Notes: generated by a model from the sequence alone, not told the origin. Shown: positions 17,059 to 25,347, numbered from the stretch's first letter. The stretch is DNA of 64,000 bases from Paenibacillus oceani (GCF_014705615.1 NZ_JACXJA010000042.1:1-64000), one strand, 5' to 3'. Numbers and translations are program-made.

Positions 17059-18093
17059 CTAGTGAGTGTCGTTGTTGCCGCCGCTGTTTATGCTAACCTC
17101 GGCGTCTTTCAACAGCATTTCCTGCACATAAGCACGAAGCTTCTCGTTGTTTTTCACACTTAGGACAGAGGCGCCGCTTACTGACTTGCCGTCGATCAGA
17201 TCCATCGGTGGAACTTGCGCGGAGCCGGCCATGTGGCTCTCCACACCGAGCGTAGTCAGTTTCAACATGTCAAAGATGTCCAGGTTCGTCTTGATGTAAG
17301 GCGCCACGCTTTCTAATATTTGCTTCATCCTCATGAGATTCCGACCGGATTTCAACTTATCGGCTACGGCCGACAGCAGGTTGCGCTGCCGTTCGGTACG
17401 GGTGAAGTCGCTCATTGCATCGTGACGAAATCGCACATATTGCAACGCTTTATCACCATCCAATTTTTGCTGCCCCTTTTTGAGGTGAATATCGTACCGG
17501 CTGCCATCGGCTTTATCGGTATAGGTCATGTCTTTCTCAACGTAGAAATCGATCCCGTCTAACGCATCAATAAGCGATTTAAATCCTTCAAAATCAGTAT
17601 AGACGTAATATTGAATGTCAAGGCCTAGCAAATCGCCAATTGTTTTCATCGCAAGGTTCGGTCCGCCTAGTGCAAGCGCCGTATTGACTCGTTCCTCGCC
17701 ATGACCTTCAATCCTGACGTAGGTATCACGCAGAATGGACAGCAGATGAGCTTTTTTTGTGACAGGATCAAAAGTTGCAAGTAAGATAGAGTCCGAACGA
17801 GCCTTATCGTTCTCCTTTAACCCTCGATTGTCACCCCCCATCAGCAGGATGTTGACTCGTTCAGTGCCTTCCCATTTGACGGGTTTCATTGATTCATCTT
17901 CCTTATACTGTCCGATCGGTATCGTGTCTTTCGGTTTATCCAAAATATTCAGTGTATTGATGGCCCCAATGGCCTGATAGCTAAAGAGGCTGAAGATGCC
18001 CAATAATAAAACGCCAATGCTGATCGAAGCGTATATCCATGCTTTCTTTTTATTAGCTCGTTTGTTTTGATTTTCTCTTCCAATCCCAACCAT
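17059..18093 (-). CDS. LytR-CpsA-Psr (LCP) family protein
   Basis: A 344-residue single-pass membrane protein. A membrane segment lies at about 20-40, followed by an extracellular LCP domain with NILLMGGDNR, ARSDSILLATFDP, SILRDTYV, ERVNTALALGGP and YVRFRHDAMSDFTRTERQ, including the conserved Arg and Asp positions. LCP proteins attach teichoic acids or other glycopolymers to peptidoglycan. The longer frame opens at 18186, but the ATG at 18093 has AGGAGGAG four bases upstream. It has its own promoter and WalR-type box. It lies between the two-component system and the O-acyltransferase. Confidence 0.92.
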   Translation of the reverse strand: MVGIGRENQNKRANKKKAWIYASISIGVLLLGIFSLFSYQAIGAINTLNILDKPKDTIPIGQYKEDESMKPVKWEGTERVNILLMGGDNRGLKENDKARSDSILLATFDPVTKKAHLLSILRDTYVRIEGHGEERVNTALALGGPNLAMKTIGDLLGLDIQYYVYTDFEGFKSLIDALDGIDFYVEKDMTYTDKADGSRYDIHLKKGQQKLDGDKALQYVRFRHDAMSDFTRTERQRNLLSAVADKLKSGRNLMRMKQILESVAPYIKTNLDIFDMLKLTTLGVESHMAGSAQVPPMDLIDGKSVSGASVLSVKNNEKLRAYVQEMLLKDAEVSINSGGNNDTH

Positions 18094-18191
18094 CTTACTC
18101 CTCCTAATCTGTCCTCTGAAAATAGCCTGCAATACTCTGTGAATCGGGGTTCCATTCCCGAAGATTTTGTGTATTTGGGTATACATTCAGC

Positions 18192-18242
18192 ATAATAATT
18201 CAATATATGATAAGTAAGATAGAGTTGTAATGGATTTGTAAA
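18192..18242 (-). promoter_or_regulatory. Promoter with WalR-type box, LCP gene
   Basis: Plus-strand TGTAAT-GGATT-TGTAAA (18226-18242 region) again fits TGTWAH-N5-TGTWAH exactly. A TATTAT -10 candidate is at 18192-18197, 27 bases from the box, the same distance as at the OatA-like gene. Confidence 0.65.
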
Positions 18243-18322
18243 TTCCTAATCACTTTTTTCACCAGTCAATTAACGTGATAGAAATGAACTTTTAATGTTA
18301 ACGTTTTTAGTCAGAACAGCGT

Positions 18323-18352
18323 AAAAAAACTAGTTGCTTTAGCAACTAGTTT
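18323..18352 (-). terminator. Terminator of the two-component/lipoprotein operon
   Basis: AACTAGTTGC and GCAACTAGTT form a perfect stem; the minus strand continues with TTTTTTT. It is immediately after the lipoprotein stop and upstream of the LCP promoter. Confidence 0.85.
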
Positions 18353-18360
18353 CTGTCTGG

Positions 18361-19128
18361 TTAATAATTGTAGTACCTGTAGTATTGATAGTATGTTATC
18401 CCTGTAGAATAATTGAGCATCGCCATTAAATCCTTGTTGAATCCTAACACTTGCATATCTTTTAATTGAACAATGACATGATATTTCAATGATTTGCCAT
18501 AGTTGCTCCTATAATACACTTCCGCCCAATATGAGCGAATCGTTCGAAGATCCATAGTTAGATCAGAAACGGCATAACTTCCCTCTCCTTGAATAAACCG
18601 ATTGGCAGTTTTTTTTATTTGATCAATCGACTCACTTCCGTCTATACTTTTACTACCGTTAGCATTAGGGTATTTAAAGATTTTTAGTACATCGCCGGTT
18701 CTTGCATTCAAGACGACATCATATATTCCATCGCGACTGGAAGAATCGGTTAGTGTCAAATAAAATAGGCCATCAGGAACTTTGTTAAGCTCCGTTTCGA
18801 AATCCTCCTTATCTTTCTGATTCTGCTGTGAATTAACACTGTTTTCAACTGTGTCTTTCAGCTTATTCTGATCTACCACCATCAACTCAAACTTGAATTC
18901 GTCTACCGTGAAATTCTCGTTAAAATATTTGTTGACCGCTTTGACACTTAGCGTCTTCGCAGTATCTTGAGAGAGTGCACCTTCGTGTTGCACTTCACTC
19001 CTTTTGTCCTCATTGTTTATTTTTTTAACCATGACGGTATCTTTTTCGATGGTTTTATAGAATGTCCCACACCCCGTCGTCAAGATCATGAACGCCGCTG
19101 ATACGATAAGTACGCTGAGCTTTTTCAT
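18361..19128 (-). CDS. Lipoprotein associated with a two-component system
   Basis: A 255-residue lipoprotein. The signal peptide ends in the lipobox LTTGC (Cys about residue 21). The mature part is mixed alpha/beta, with LFYLTLTD and IYDVVLNARTGDVLKIFKY, the latter resembling the closing strand of PepSY-like domains. The ATG at 19128 has CAGGGTGA upstream and follows the kinase stop by four bases, so it is translated with the kinase. Such lipoproteins downstream of kinases often modulate sensing. That role is inferred here. No specific family name is certain. Confidence 0.75.
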   Translation of the reverse strand: MKKLSVLIVSAAFMILTTGCGTFYKTIEKDTVMVKKINNEDKRSEVQHEGALSQDTAKTLSVKAVNKYFNENFTVDEFKFELMVVDQNKLKDTVENSVNSQQNQKDKEDFETELNKVPDGLFYLTLTDSSSRDGIYDVVLNARTGDVLKIFKYPNANGSKSIDGSESIDQIKKTANRFIQGEGSYAVSDLTMDLRTIRSYWAEVYYRSNYGKSLKYHVIVQLKDMQVLGFNKDLMAMLNYSTGITYYQYYRYYNY

Positions 19129-19132
19129 TGCT

Positions 19133-20563
19133 TCACCCTGCCTTTCGCCCCCTCTGATCGAAGATGACTCCGATCGTCGTGCCCTGATTCTCTTCACTAC
19201 TCACTTCAATGACGGCATGGTGTATGCTCGCCACGCCCTGACATATCGAAAGGCCTAAGCCAGCTCCATTGTTGGCTCTCGTTCTAGCTTTATCCACCAT
19301 GTAGAACGGTTCGAAAATTTTGTCTTGATGCTCTATGGCAATACCGATGCCTTGGTCGATTACTTCAAGAACGTAACGGCTACCGTACCAGTGAGTACGA
19401 ATCGTAATACTTTGCCCTGCGTCAGATGCCTTGAGGGCATTGTTTACTAAATTGAAGATCATGATTTTTATCAAATCCTTCTCCAGCAGCAATCTGCCCT
19501 CTTCGCAATAAGTGACAATCGTAACTTGTTTCTCCTTGGCTTTCATCTCTAGCGCGGGTTGGATCTCTGTGATGATAGCCCCCAAATCATACTCCTCCAT
19601 CTGATAATGGTCCTCCTGAAGTAAAATCAAGTCCATCAGCTTCAATGAAAGCGACTCCAGTCGCTTCCCCTCGGAGTAAATAACATCCAACCCGTCTAGA
19701 AACTGCTCTTCGTTATATTTGGTCGTCCTCAGGAAATTCGCATATCCGATAATCGACGTTAGCGGCGTTTTTAATTCATGGGCAAAATTGTCGATGAATC
19801 TTTGTTTCTCTTGATTGTGCCGCTCCAGATTTCTGATTTTCTCTTCGACAACCACGGCCATTGCATTGAAGTTACTTGCGAGAATGCCTATTTCATCCTT
19901 CGATTTTAAATGAACACGTTCCGAAAAACCGCCCTTTGCAATGACCTGAGCCGTGCGGTTGAGGTGATTGATTGGCTTCGTCAGCCCTCTACTTACGAAA
20001 AACATAACAAGTAAATATATAAAACATGTGGCGATATCCACTTTAACGAAAAAACGATACTGGTCCGCACGCTCCCGGTATAAGGGAGTAATGTCTTTCA
20101 TATAGGTGAACACGTAGCTTTTACGATTAATATCCGTTATATTTATTGTAAATAATAGCGTACGCTCGTCGATATCCCTTAAAATATATTTGACTTCATC
20201 AGCAGCCAGATTGTCCAATTCCTCACGATGCACCGGCATTTTAAAGTCGGTATTGTTGAAAATCTCCATATTGCTTTCGTTCAAGATTTGCAAATATGTG
20301 CGTTGGTCACCGTTCTTCTCGACAAATTCTTTGGCGATGTTCGTTAACACGACTTTCTCGTAATCAATGGAATCATAGATGCGGAAAATCGGAACAATCG
20401 CATCGACGCTAGAATGAATGTTCATGTTCTCGCTCAATGTGCCATTGATTTCCTGCCGCAGCATCTTGCTATGATTTTGCTCAATGACTATTATGGAAGC
20501 CGCATTAAAAATAAGAACAAAGGACAGAATTGAAAACAAATAAATTTTTTGCCAAAACTTCAT
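19133..20563 (-). CDS. Sensor histidine kinase
   Basis: A 476-residue kinase with membrane segments at about 6-28 and 174-191 flanking an extracellular sensor of about 145 residues. HAMP (about 192-245), HisKA with the phospho-acceptor in FAHELKTPLTS (His about 262) and an HATPase_c domain with NLVNNALKAS, DQGIGI and NGAGLGLSI follow. The ATG at 20563 lies eight bases after GGAGG and is preferred to the TTG at 20566. It directly follows the response-regulator stop. The ligand is not evident. Confidence 0.93.
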   Translation of the reverse strand: MKFWQKIYLFSILSFVLIFNAASIIVIEQNHSKMLRQEINGTLSENMNIHSSVDAIVPIFRIYDSIDYEKVVLTNIAKEFVEKNGDQRTYLQILNESNMEIFNNTDFKMPVHREELDNLAADEVKYILRDIDERTLLFTINITDINRKSYVFTYMKDITPLYRERADQYRFFVKVDIATCFIYLLVMFFVSRGLTKPINHLNRTAQVIAKGGFSERVHLKSKDEIGILASNFNAMAVVVEEKIRNLERHNQEKQRFIDNFAHELKTPLTSIIGYANFLRTTKYNEEQFLDGLDVIYSEGKRLESLSLKLMDLILLQEDHYQMEEYDLGAIITEIQPALEMKAKEKQVTIVTYCEEGRLLLEKDLIKIMIFNLVNNALKASDAGQSITIRTHWYGSRYVLEVIDQGIGIAIEHQDKIFEPFYMVDKARTRANNGAGLGLSICQGVASIHHAVIEVSSEENQGTTIGVIFDQRGRKAG

Positions 20564-20566
20564 CAA

Positions 20567-21223
20567 TCAATCCTCCAGCCGGTAACCGATTTTATAGATC
20601 GTTTTTATATGGTCCTGAAGCTGAAGCTTTTTGCGCAGCGATTTGATATGCATATCGACCGTTCTTGTTTCACCGTAATAGTCAATGCCCCATACTTTAT
20701 CGATAATCTGCTCCCGTGAGAGTGCGATGTTCTTGTTTTTCAGTAATACAACCAGCAAATCGTATTCTTTCGGTGTCAGTTCAACCGGCTCGCCAAAGAT
20801 GGTCACCTCTCGTTTGTCTAGGGTGACTTGACCGTTATGAAACTCCATCACGGTCTGTTCTTTGCCGTATCTACGTAACACCGTTTCAATCCGCGCCAAG
20901 AGCTCGATTGCTTCAAAGGGCTTGACCATGTAATCATCCGCCCCCAGTTTAAGTCCGGTCACCTTATCGTATACGGAGTTTTTCGCAGTTAGGAAAATAA
21001 CTGGTATGCGGTAGGGCTGTATTTTTTCCATCAGAGCAAAGCCGTCCAGCTTCGGAATCATGATGTCCAGCAGGATAAGATCACACTTCTCTCGCTCTAT
21101 CGCTTCCAACGCCGCCATTCCGTCATGTACCTCAGTTGTTTCATAGTTTACGAGGTTTAGATTCATTTTAATGATATTGGATATGTGAAGATCATCTTCG
21201 ACGATCAATATTCTCTTTCCCAT
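20567..21223 (-). CDS. OmpR/PhoB-family response regulator
   Basis: A 218-residue regulator with a receiver domain (D10/D11, phospho-acceptor D53 in LILLDIMIP, T/K in LTAKNS) and an OmpR-type winged helix at about 125-218 (ELTPKEYDLLVVLL, TVDMHIKSLRKKL). It is the first gene of the operon with the kinase and lipoprotein. OmpR-family regulators bind direct repeats. Three TGTAAT-N5-TGTAAA repeats in this island are the obvious candidate targets, either for this protein or for the host WalR. Confidence 0.94.
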   Translation of the reverse strand: MGKRILIVEDDLHISNIIKMNLNLVNYETTEVHDGMAALEAIEREKCDLILLDIMIPKLDGFALMEKIQPYRIPVIFLTAKNSVYDKVTGLKLGADDYMVKPFEAIELLARIETVLRRYGKEQTVMEFHNGQVTLDKREVTIFGEPVELTPKEYDLLVVLLKNKNIALSREQIIDKVWGIDYYGETRTVDMHIKSLRKKLQLQDHIKTIYKIGYRLED

Positions 21224-21351
21224 CTTTTATAGATCTCCTGACTTAATATTTTATACTCTGTTACTGAGTATGTACGATAATCAAACGTTTAATTGTTGGT
21301 TTCAAGTCTGATCTAAAACAAACGGTTACACGGGATACCGTATTATCCACG

Positions 21352-21391
21352 AAAAAAGAAGCACCCCAGTTTTTTCATAGGGACTGCTTCT
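21352..21391 (-). terminator. Hairpin terminator upstream of the response regulator
   Basis: On the minus strand AGAAGCA and TGCTTCT close an imperfect stem with CCC/GGG inside, followed by TTTTTTCG. It would stop transcription arriving from 21.6 kb before the response-regulator start at 21223. Confidence 0.6.
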
Positions 21392-21633
21392 AAATTTCAC
21401 TTAGCAAACATGGCATATTGATTTTCGATATTAAATCCAGTTCTCTGTCCAAAAACATTTAAGGTCAGATATTACTTGCTTATCAAATACCTTAACAGAG
21501 TCTGGACTTATTGTCGAAGGAGATCCCGGTGTCAATTTTTGGAGGTTACTCGGCATCGGAAGGAATACAATATGCTTTGACTAAATGGAATAACATAAAA
21601 CAGGAAAAACCAACCATACTCGGACAATGTTAG

Positions 21634-21685
21634 AGTATCACTTGGATGTATTGGATGTTAGATCAAGTTGTAATGAAGCTGTAAA
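21634..21685 (-). promoter_or_regulatory. WalR-type box 3 with weak -10
   Basis: Plus-strand TGTAAT-GAAGC-TGTAAA (21669-21685) fits TGTWAH-N5-TGTWAH exactly. On the minus strand GATACT at 21634-21639 sits at nearly the same distance as the -10 of the other two sites. Confidence 0.5.
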
Positions 21686-21746
21686 ATCGTTATAAAAATA
21701 TAAATTAAATAAGTCGCTCAACGCATCGGCTGAGCGAGGCGCAAGG

Positions 21747-22160
21747 ATTGAAGCAGACACCATTCTCAAAAATCATATCTTGGCCATTCATCAATTGCAG
21801 CAGCAATCTCCGCATAACATCACCGTGGACAAGCTGGGAGATCGAATCAAGCCGGGATATAATACACAACATTTTCCACTCGTTCTCCAAAAACACGTCA
21901 TGCGTCGGATTCGTTTCCACGATCTTCGCCACAGTTGTGCAAGCTTGTTGCTTGCAAATGGTGTAAGCCTGAAAGAAATTCAAGAATGGCTCGGGCATAG
22001 CCATTATTCCACGGCGGCTAACATATAAATATATGCTCATCTGGACTACAGTTCAAAGATTTCGTCGGCGCAGGTCATGAGCAACACTTTGCAAATCCCA
22101 ATTATGCAAAAAGCTCCTGAACCGTCACAAGGACAGATTCAAGAGCTAGTTCATTCTTAG
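21747..22160 (+). pseudogene. Tyrosine recombinase (integrase) C-terminal remnant
   Basis: The stretch encodes the catalytic C-terminus of a phage/ICE-type integrase: IKPGYNTQHFPLVLQKH, RIRFHDLRHSCASLLLANG and EIQEWLGHSHYSTAANI, with the HxLR and LGH boxes. A small insertion near 22020-22032 brings a stop; in another frame the protein continues YAHLDYSSKISSAQVM to a stop at 22160. The catalytic core N-terminal to about 21840 is poorly preserved, and the start is gone. Its end lies three bases from the CCA end of tRNA-Leu, the usual arrangement for an element inserted at a tRNA 3' end. Confidence 0.82.
22108..22146 (-). terminator. Terminator of tRNA-Leu
   Basis: On the minus strand AGCTCTTGAA pairs with TTCAGGAGCT (one G-U), followed by TTTTTGC. 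It lies 17 bases past the tRNA end and inside the 3' part of the integrase remnant. Confidence 0.75.
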
Positions 22161-22162
22161 GG

Positions 22163-22249
22163 TGGTGCGGTCAAGAGGACTCGAACCTCCACGGTATTGC
22201 TACCACTGGCACCTGAAGCCAGCGCGTCTGCCAATTCCGCCATGACCGC
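22163..22249 (-). tRNA. tRNA-Leu (anticodon CAG), CCA encoded
   Basis: The minus strand gives acceptor GCGGTCA/TGACCGC, discriminator A and encoded CCA. The anticodon stem CTGGC/GCCAG encloses the loop TTCAGGT, so the anticodon is CAG. A long variable arm, as in class II tRNAs, and GGTTCGAGTCC in the T arm are present. The gene is intact at 87 bases and is the probable integration target of the island to its left. Confidence 0.95.
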
Positions 22250-22284
22250 TTATTCAATTGACGCTGTCATCAGCGACAAGAATT

Positions 22285-22314
22285 AATATAGCATACCGCC
22301 TAAACCAAAGTCAA
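22285..22314 (-). promoter_or_regulatory. Promoter of tRNA-Leu
   Basis: Minus strand TTGACT (22309-22314), an 18-base spacer and TATATT (22285-22290), about 30 bases before the tRNA. Confidence 0.75.
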
Positions 22315-22394
22315 CGGGCGTCCCAAAATTTTTGGAACATGCGGGAGCGTTCTTTCTTATAATACTCATAATGCCATGCAACGGAGGCCGCCGT

Positions 22395-22532
22395 ATGAAG
22401 AAAAAAGACGATTACAAAAGGGAAATCGCGCTGATTGTCGCAGCCGTTATCGTTGTTTCCTTTTTCCTGGGGCTCGGCGAAGAAGAGAATAATGAGACTG
22501 ATGACGGATCCTCCATCGTAGTACTTACTTGA
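22395..22532 (+). CDS. Small single-pass membrane protein
   Basis: A 45-residue protein beginning MKKKDDYKREIALIVAAVIV, one hydrophobic segment, then an acidic tail (GEEENNETDD). The ATG has ACGGAGG nine bases upstream. A TATAAT at 22358-22363 may be part of its promoter. The family is not recognised. The open frame extends further upstream, but this is the only start with a ribosome-binding site. Confidence 0.6.
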   Translation: MKKKDDYKREIALIVAAVIVVSFFLGLGEEENNETDDGSSIVVLT

Positions 22533-22571
22533 TCACATCCTAAACCAACTCAACAAAAGAAGGTGAGCACC

Positions 22572-22850
22572 ATGCCCAAATCGTGCCGGAACGGCTTCGG
22601 AGACAAAAGAAGCGGCAACGGAAAAAAATCGAATGGGTTCGGCAAGCTCACTCCCCAGCAGATTGCCGTTGTCGCCGGACTGCTTACCAACGCTTTATCC
22701 GTGGAATCCATCCTGATCAACAAAGATCAGACGTTCGAAATCGTGCTCACCGGCTCGTTCCGCCGAAAAACGAAAGCGGACCGGGTCGCCGAACAATTGG
22801 ATGAAGTCAGCGTCGGCGAGCTGATCGACGCTTTTCTAAGACGCCAGTAG
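22572..22850 (+). CDS. Small conserved-looking hypothetical protein
   Basis: A 92-residue protein with a basic Gly/Lys/Asn-rich N-terminus, then a folded-looking region (LTPQQIAVVAGLLTNALSV, GELIDAFLRRQ). The ATG is preceded by AGAAGGTG; the GTG at 22563 is within that ribosome-binding site. It lies 40 bases after the small membrane protein and may be co-transcribed. Family not recognised. Confidence 0.6.
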   Translation: MPKSCRNGFGDKRSGNGKKSNGFGKLTPQQIAVVAGLLTNALSVESILINKDQTFEIVLTGSFRRKTKADRVAEQLDEVSVGELIDAFLRRQ

Positions 22851-22902
22851 GAGCCTGATACGATGGAGGCCGTCACCACTACCGCATGGAGGTCGCCCGA
22901 GC

Positions 22903-23616
22903 CTAAATCTGCTTGCGCCGGGCTCTCTCCAAATAAATCCGCATCGCCTGCAAAGCCGCCTCATACACAGTCCTGCCGATCAGATGCCCTACCCGCGTCG
23001 CAGTTCCTGCATACCGGTACAGCTCGCCTCGTCCCGTGACCGCGACGAGGACGGCGTCCGTGGTCATGCCGGTGGCCAGCTGTGTGCTGTTGCGCGCGGT
23101 AATGCCGAGCTCCTGAAGAGCGGCTGCCTTCGCCTCGGTTGCGGTAATGACAGCGTTGACCATGGCGGCGTCGGTCATCCGGCCGTCCACGATCACTATG
23201 CTGTTGATCGTCCCCGGATACAACCGATCCGTTCCTTCGCTTGTACCGGCCCGGGCCGCGTTGCCAAGGCCCGCCGTCACCCAGGCCGACACATGCAGCC
23301 CCTCGTCGGCGCCGGCATGGCACTCCCCTGCATCCTCGATGAAGGCAGCGGTCAGCATCGCGGCCGTATCGCCCGGATCGAAGCCGCTCCCCCGGAGGAA
23401 CTGCTCCATCTCCGCTTCCGGATCGTCGCACATATACGATTTGGACACCTGCCGGTTGACGATCCGCCGGACATACTGGAAACCGCCGCCCCATATCGAA
23501 GAATTCAACGCATACAGCCGGCTCGCCGCTTCTACGGTCAAGCATAAACTGCCGTTCATGGTTCCTTTTCTGCTATGTACGCCCGATACCGGCTCCGTGC
23601 ACAATCGTATCGTCAT
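22903..23616 (-). CDS. cbiZ: Adenosylcobinamide amidohydrolase (CbiZ-type)
   Basis: A 237-residue enzyme of the CbiZ family, which cleaves the aminopropanol linkage of adenosylcobinamide to give adenosylcobyric acid, allowing salvage of incomplete corrinoids. Family marks are SSIWGGGF near residue 40, MLTAAF, VTAGLGNAARAG, GTINSIVIVDG and ATEAKAAAL. The ATG has GGAGATGAGA upstream. No other cobalamin gene or cobalamin riboswitch was seen nearby. Confidence 0.85.
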   Translation of the reverse strand: MTIRLCTEPVSGVHSRKGTMNGSLCLTVEAASRLYALNSSIWGGGFQYVRRIVNRQVSKSYMCDDPEAEMEQFLRGSGFDPGDTAAMLTAAFIEDAGECHAGADEGLHVSAWVTAGLGNAARAGTSEGTDRLYPGTINSIVIVDGRMTDAAMVNAVITATEAKAAALQELGITARNSTQLATGMTTDAVLVAVTGRGELYRYAGTATRVGHLIGRTVYEAALQAMRIYLERARRKQI

Positions 23617-23687
23617 GGGATCTCATCTCCGCCATCTGTCCCGGGCAGCCCCTCAGATTAATAATACGGCCTGCCGCCTGTTCTTTA

Positions 23688-23900
23688 CTATAACGACTCC
23701 GGACGTTTGTCGCTGGCCGGCTGGATAAAATATTCTCTCGACAGCTTCACGACCCGGCGATTCGGCCTGCGGATCAGAACCGATTCATCGTCCCATGCGA
23801 CGACAATTCCCCTCACATCGTTTTCGGGGCTGGCATCCCGCACTACGCGTACTTTCATGCCTTCTACACGAAAAGCGTCCAGCTGTTCATCCGTTAACAT
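23688..23900 (-). CDS. Hypothetical small basic protein
   Basis: A 70-residue protein starting MLTDEQLDAFRVEGMKVRVV, with a beta-rich centre (IVVAWDDESVLIRRPNRRVV) of SH3-like appearance. GGGAGGG lies upstream of the ATG. It resembles small conserved Paenibacillus proteins of unknown role. Name and function are not recognised. Confidence 0.6.
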   Translation of the reverse strand: MLTDEQLDAFRVEGMKVRVVRDASPENDVRGIVVAWDDESVLIRRPNRRVVKLSREYFIQPASDKRPESL

Positions 23901-23929
23901 CACAAGCCCTCCCTTGTCTTCTTCGTTGA

Positions 23930-23967
23930 CAATAAAAAAGGACCCAAATGCCGAAACATTCAGGTCC
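23930..23967 (-). terminator. Terminator after the 108-residue gene
   Basis: GGACC-tg-AATG / CATT-tg-GGTCC stem followed on the minus strand by TTTTTTATTG. Confidence 0.8.
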
Positions 23968-23993
23968 CTCAAGCGACGCTATGATCGACGGAA

Positions 23994-24320
23994 TTAACCG
24001 ACATGTTCCTTCGAATCGTTTTTCTCGAACCATTCGTCAAGTACTTTGCCCGACATGACCCGACTTTCGATATAATCCGCCTGTTGCTGAGAAAATTGAG
24101 TTTTCCACTCGATGTCCAGTTCGTTGCATAGTTTGACGATCGTTAGGAGCTCGGACCAAGCCACATAACGTTTGTACCAGAAAAACTGAGGATGCTCGAT
24201 CATATAGGGATACAAATCATCGAACTCCGTGTGCTTGCAGTCAAGAGCGCGTTCGAAATGTACTTTGGATTCCGACAGTTTCGTCATCAGATACTCACTT
24301 GACAAGTGCTCTTTCCCCAT
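23994..24320 (-). CDS. Hypothetical protein, 108 residues
   Basis: Starts MGKEHLSSEYLMTKLSESKV, with GGGAGGAGGG upstream. Predicted mostly helical and aromatic-rich in the centre (HPQFFWYKRYVAWSELLTIV). No signal peptide, membrane segment or known motif. It is followed by a terminator of its own. Confidence 0.6.
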   Translation of the reverse strand: MGKEHLSSEYLMTKLSESKVHFERALDCKHTEFDDLYPYMIEHPQFFWYKRYVAWSELLTIVKLCNELDIEWKTQFSQQQADYIESRVMSGKVLDEWFEKNDSKEHVG

Positions 24321-24393
24321 AGTGTACCCTCCTCCCATTCGCCTTCATTCATTATATCGAAAAAACGGCGGGGAGAAAAGACTCCAAATCCTC

Positions 24394-24969
24394 TCACTGC
24401 GATTCAAATTGTACGGCGCCGCCTTCCAGCGACTTGATGGCGACGATCGATTCGAACCGGTAACCCATCTCGCGGATCAGTCTGGCGCCGGCCTGGAAGC
24501 TCTTCTCGACGACGACTCCGACTCCCGCCAGTTCCGCTTCCGCCCGCTCCAATATGCGAATCAGTCCGCGCGCTGCATCCCCGTTAGCGATAATATCGTC
24601 GATGAGCAGCACCCGGTCCTGGCTCGACAACACATTTTTCGAGATGAGAATATCCGTAACGATGCCCTTCGTAAAGGAAGGCACCCGTTCGCACCATACT
24701 TCCCCGTCGGTAGTGAGCGTTTTTTTGCGGCGGGCGAATACGAGCGGTACTCCCAGCTCCAGCGCAGTCGCGAAAGCGACGGTAATGCCGGACGATTCGA
24801 TCGTTAGTACTTTTGTAATCCGTTCTTCTTTAAACCGGCGGGCAAATTCTTGTCCGATCTCCATAATAAGCTTCGGGTCCACCTGATGATTAAGCAAAGC
24901 GTCCAGCTGAAGCGTCTGATTCGACAAAATTACGCCTTGCTCCGCGATCCGTTGTTTTAAAATATCCAT
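24394..24969 (-). CDS. xpt: Xanthine phosphoribosyltransferase
   Basis: A 191-residue purine-salvage enzyme converting xanthine and PRPP to XMP. Marks are TIESSGITVAFATALELGVP, FARRKKTLT and the PRPP loop VLLIDDIIANGDA. The ATG at 24969 has ACGGAGG upstream; the frame is open further upstream without signals. In Bacillus subtilis xpt is preceded by a guanine riboswitch. I looked at the 380 bases upstream and did not find the purine aptamer core. Confidence 0.93.
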   Translation of the reverse strand: MDILKQRIAEQGVILSNQTLQLDALLNHQVDPKLIMEIGQEFARRFKEERITKVLTIESSGITVAFATALELGVPLVFARRKKTLTTDGEVWCERVPSFTKGIVTDILISKNVLSSQDRVLLIDDIIANGDAARGLIRILERAEAELAGVGVVVEKSFQAGARLIREMGYRFESIVAIKSLEGGAVQFESQ

Positions 24970-25347
24970 ACGTCTTTCCTCCGTTAAAATAGGTCTTGGA
25001 CTAACGTACCATAACGGGGTTCGCACATTCAAGAGAGGGAATGGGGGAAGCTTGGTCTTCAAACAAAAAAAACATAAGATTTCCGGCAAATGATGCAACT
25101 TTTTACCAGTTCAAACCGTCTTATTAGTATGAGAAAATAAATCATTGCTAGGGTGTTTCGTCCCGAAGTTTCCGTGGTAATATCCAAATGAATGAGCTCC
25201 ACGATGAATGAACGACATGCGGAACGTAAAGCAACGATCGGATTGGATTACCCGCATTATTCCGGCTCATTTAGGTTTTGTCAAATCCGGAACACAGTCG
25301 TACCCTAGTAGTGGCTCCGTCTCCACGCGGAGGAAAGGAAGATCATC
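24970..25347. other. 378-base divergent intergenic region
   Basis: It separates xpt from the lipoprotein gene. A candidate ECF-type promoter for the lipoprotein is listed at 25094-25120. No riboswitch was recognised. Confidence 0.5.
25094..25120 (+). promoter_or_regulatory. Candidate ECF sigma factor promoter
   Basis: TGCAAC (25094-25099), a 17-base spacer beginning with a T-run, then CGTC (25117-25120). This resembles SigM/SigX-class promoters (AAC near -35, CGTC near -10). It points to the lipoprotein gene at 25348 with a leader of about 220 bases. Confidence 0.5.

Larger units (their letters stand above)
21224..21746. other. 523-base region upstream of the response regulator
   Basis: No supported gene. 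It contains a WalR-type box with a weak -10 (21634-21685) and a strong minus-strand hairpin with T-run (21352-21391). Together they could delimit a short noncoding RNA of about 240-280 bases. A short plus-strand stretch near 21540-21630 looks vaguely like a transposase end but cannot be assigned. Confidence 0.45.

Noticed and set aside
21540-21630. IS66-like transposase end (GGYSASEGIQYALTKW)
   Set aside because: Similarity is vague and short, no other transposase motif or terminal repeats were found.
23617-23687. Cobalamin riboswitch upstream of the cbiZ-like gene
   Set aside because: The gap is about 70 bases and lacks the B12-box.
24970-25347. Guanine riboswitch upstream of xpt
   Set aside because: The conserved purine aptamer core could not be found on the minus strand; only AT-rich sequence is present.
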